NCBI GenBank assembly: GCA_963793465.1
Contig: CAWCAJ010000007.1
Location: 186,001-250,000, forward strand
Direction: 5' to 3'
Length of the DNA stretch: 64,000 bases
Origin: CAJQPP01 sp963793465
Lineage (GTDB): Bacteria > Planctomycetota > Planctomycetia > Pirellulales > Pirellulaceae
Under the pieces are notes generated by a model. It had not been told where the DNA came from. It worked only from the letters and a program-made list of their open reading frames with translations, and did not search any database. Positions 62,844 to 64,000 of the stretch are shown piece after piece. Each line of letters starts with the position of its first letter. The first letter of the stretch is position 1. The position numbers and the translations under genes are program-made.

Positions 62844-64000
62844 GTGTCTCACCAATCTGAACTGATCGCCACGGACATCGACGCTTACCTGGCGGAACAC
62901 GAAAAAAAGGAACTGTTGCGGTTTATCACCTGCGGCAGTGTGGATGACGGCAAGAGCACATTGATTGGTCGCTTGCTGTATGACTCCAAGATGATCTACG
63001 AAGACCAGTTGGCGAAGATCGAAAAGGACTCCAAGATCCACGGCACGACGGGTGGCGGATTCGATCCGGCTCTGTTGACCGACGGGTTGCGGGCGGAGCG
63101 CGAGCAGGGAATCACGATCGATGTGGCATATCGCTATTTTTCCACAGCGAAACGGAAATTCATCATCGCCGATACGCCGGGACACGTTCAGTACACTCGC
63201 AACATGGCGACCGGCGCTTCCACCGCGGACCTGGCCGTGATTCTTGTGGATGCCCGTTACGGGATTCTCGAGCAAACCCGACGCCACAGCTTTATTGTCT
63301 CGTTACTGGGAATCAAGCACATCCTGGTCGCCGTCAACAAGATGGACCTGGTGGATTTTTCCCAGGCCGTTTACGACCAGATTCACGATGACTACCGGGA
63401 ATTCAGTGACCGACTGGATATCCCGGACCTGCAATTCATCCCCATCAGCGCCCTGCAGGGTGACAATGTGGTGGAGCGTAGCGCCAATATGCCCTGGTAT
63501 CAGGGCGCGACCTTCATGAACTTCCTGGAATCGGTCAATATTGGTTCCGACCGGAACTTGCAGGATTTTCGGTTCCCCGTGCAGTTGGTGGTGCGACCGG
63601 ACCTGGATTTTCGTGGTTTTGCAGGGACGATCAGTTCCGGTGTGATCCGCGTTGGCGATGAGATCCTGACCATGCCCTCCCGGAAAACAAGCAGGATCAA
63701 GGAGATCGTCACCTTCGATGGTAACCTGCAGGAAGCCTGCGCACCGATGAGCGTTACCTTGACCACCGAGAACGAAATTGACATCAGCCGGGGCGACATG
63801 ATCGTCAAGACCGGAAACGTACCAAAGCTGGAATCGACTTTTGATGCCACCATCGTGTGGATGTCGGAACAACCCCTCGTGCCAGGCAAACAATACCTGA
63901 TCAAGCAGACCACCAAGAGCGTGCCCGGTACCATCACCACGCTGCGTTACCGTATCAATGTAAACACGATGCACAGCGAAAACGCGCCGGCACTGGACCT
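62844..64000 (+). CDS. cysN: Sulfate adenylyltransferase subunit 1 (GTPase), 5' part
   Basis: Cut by the right edge; about 385 codons visible. GTG start at 62844, with AAGGAA at 62832-62837, gives VSHQSELIATDIDAYLAEHE. G motifs: CGSVDDGKST (P-loop), REQGITIDVAYRYF (switch I), DTPGHVQYTRNM (G3), and VNKMDLVDF (G4). Then domain II elements with DLDFRGFAGTISSGVIRVGD follow. It couples GTP hydrolysis to APS formation by CysD. The start is a GTG, which an ATG-only search would miss. Whether it is fused to an APS kinase (CysC) downstream cannot be seen. Confidence 0.95.
   Translation, partial: MSHQSELIATDIDAYLAEHEKKELLRFITCGSVDDGKSTLIGRLLYDSKMIYEDQLAKIEKDSKIHGTTGGGFDPALLTDGLRAEREQGITIDVAYRYFSTAKRKFIIADTPGHVQYTRNMATGASTADLAVILVDARYGILEQTRRHSFIVSLLGIKHILVAVNKMDLVDFSQAVYDQIHDDYREFSDRLDIPDLQFIPISALQGDNVVERSANMPWYQGATFMNFLESVNIGSDRNLQDFRFPVQLVVRPDLDFRGFAGTISSGVIRVGDEILTMPSRKTSRIKEIVTFDGNLQEACAPMSVTLTTENEIDISRGDMIVKTGNVPKLESTFDATIVWMSEQPLVPGKQYLIKQTTKSVPGTITTLRYRINVNTMHSENAPALD

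Overview
The window looks like the chromosome of a member of the Planctomycetota, probably near the Pirellulales. The taxonomic call is inference from gene content, with no rRNA in the window to test it. The pointers are two large DUF1592/DUF1588-type cytochrome proteins, a Tat-exported DUF1552 protein, many short lipoproteins, a PQQ-propeller lipoprotein, a Cys/Gly-rich lipoprotein, and a complete alternative complex III plus caa3 oxidase locus. I see no tRNA, rRNA, CRISPR array, insertion sequence or prophage.

Layout. 1-16.2 kb is a mixed housekeeping region: the 5' part of metG, a D-threonine-aldolase-like PLP enzyme, a GntR/ABC transporter operon, a cupin protein, a TrkH potassium channel with a lipoprotein, a 3-methyladenine DNA glycosylase, small lipoproteins, a HIT hydrolase, a LysM/L,D-transpeptidase-like protein and rarA. 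16.4-31.2 kb is one long leftward operon with genes in the order actA-actB-actC-actDE-actF-small membrane protein-SCO-coxB-coxA-coxC-coxD-second coxC. Together they take electrons from quinol through alternative complex III to an A2-type caa3 oxidase. 31.9-45.1 kb is the most planctomycete-like part: a secreted peptide, a DMT transporter, an ankyrin protein, DUF1552, two copies of a module made of a small exported protein plus a DUF1592 cytochrome, a PQQ-propeller protein and a fatty acid desaturase. 45.4-49.1 kb carries a RegB/RegA redox two-component pair and a response regulator fused to an anti-sigma-type ATPase. 49.1-56.9 kb is a ten-gene Mrp-type cation/proton antiporter operon with three large antiporter subunits and a detached MrpA C-terminal domain. 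57.6-64 kb holds a polytopic membrane protein, an endonuclease/phosphatase-fold protein, a zinc-ribbon/VWA protein, cysD and the 5' part of cysN.

Functional logic. The ACIII-caa3 locus generates proton motive force. The Mrp antiporter and TrkH would use it for Na+/K+ homeostasis, which fits a saline habitat. RegBA is a plausible redox controller of respiration, though no binding site was identified.

A recurring oddity is that five genes (an 11.2-kb lipoprotein, rarA, SCO, actC and the PQQ protein) are each split by one small frame change, mostly at short homopolymers. Several of these are near-essential or embedded in an intact operon, so residual sequencing indels are more likely than real pseudogenes. 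Coordinates given for these genes span both frames.
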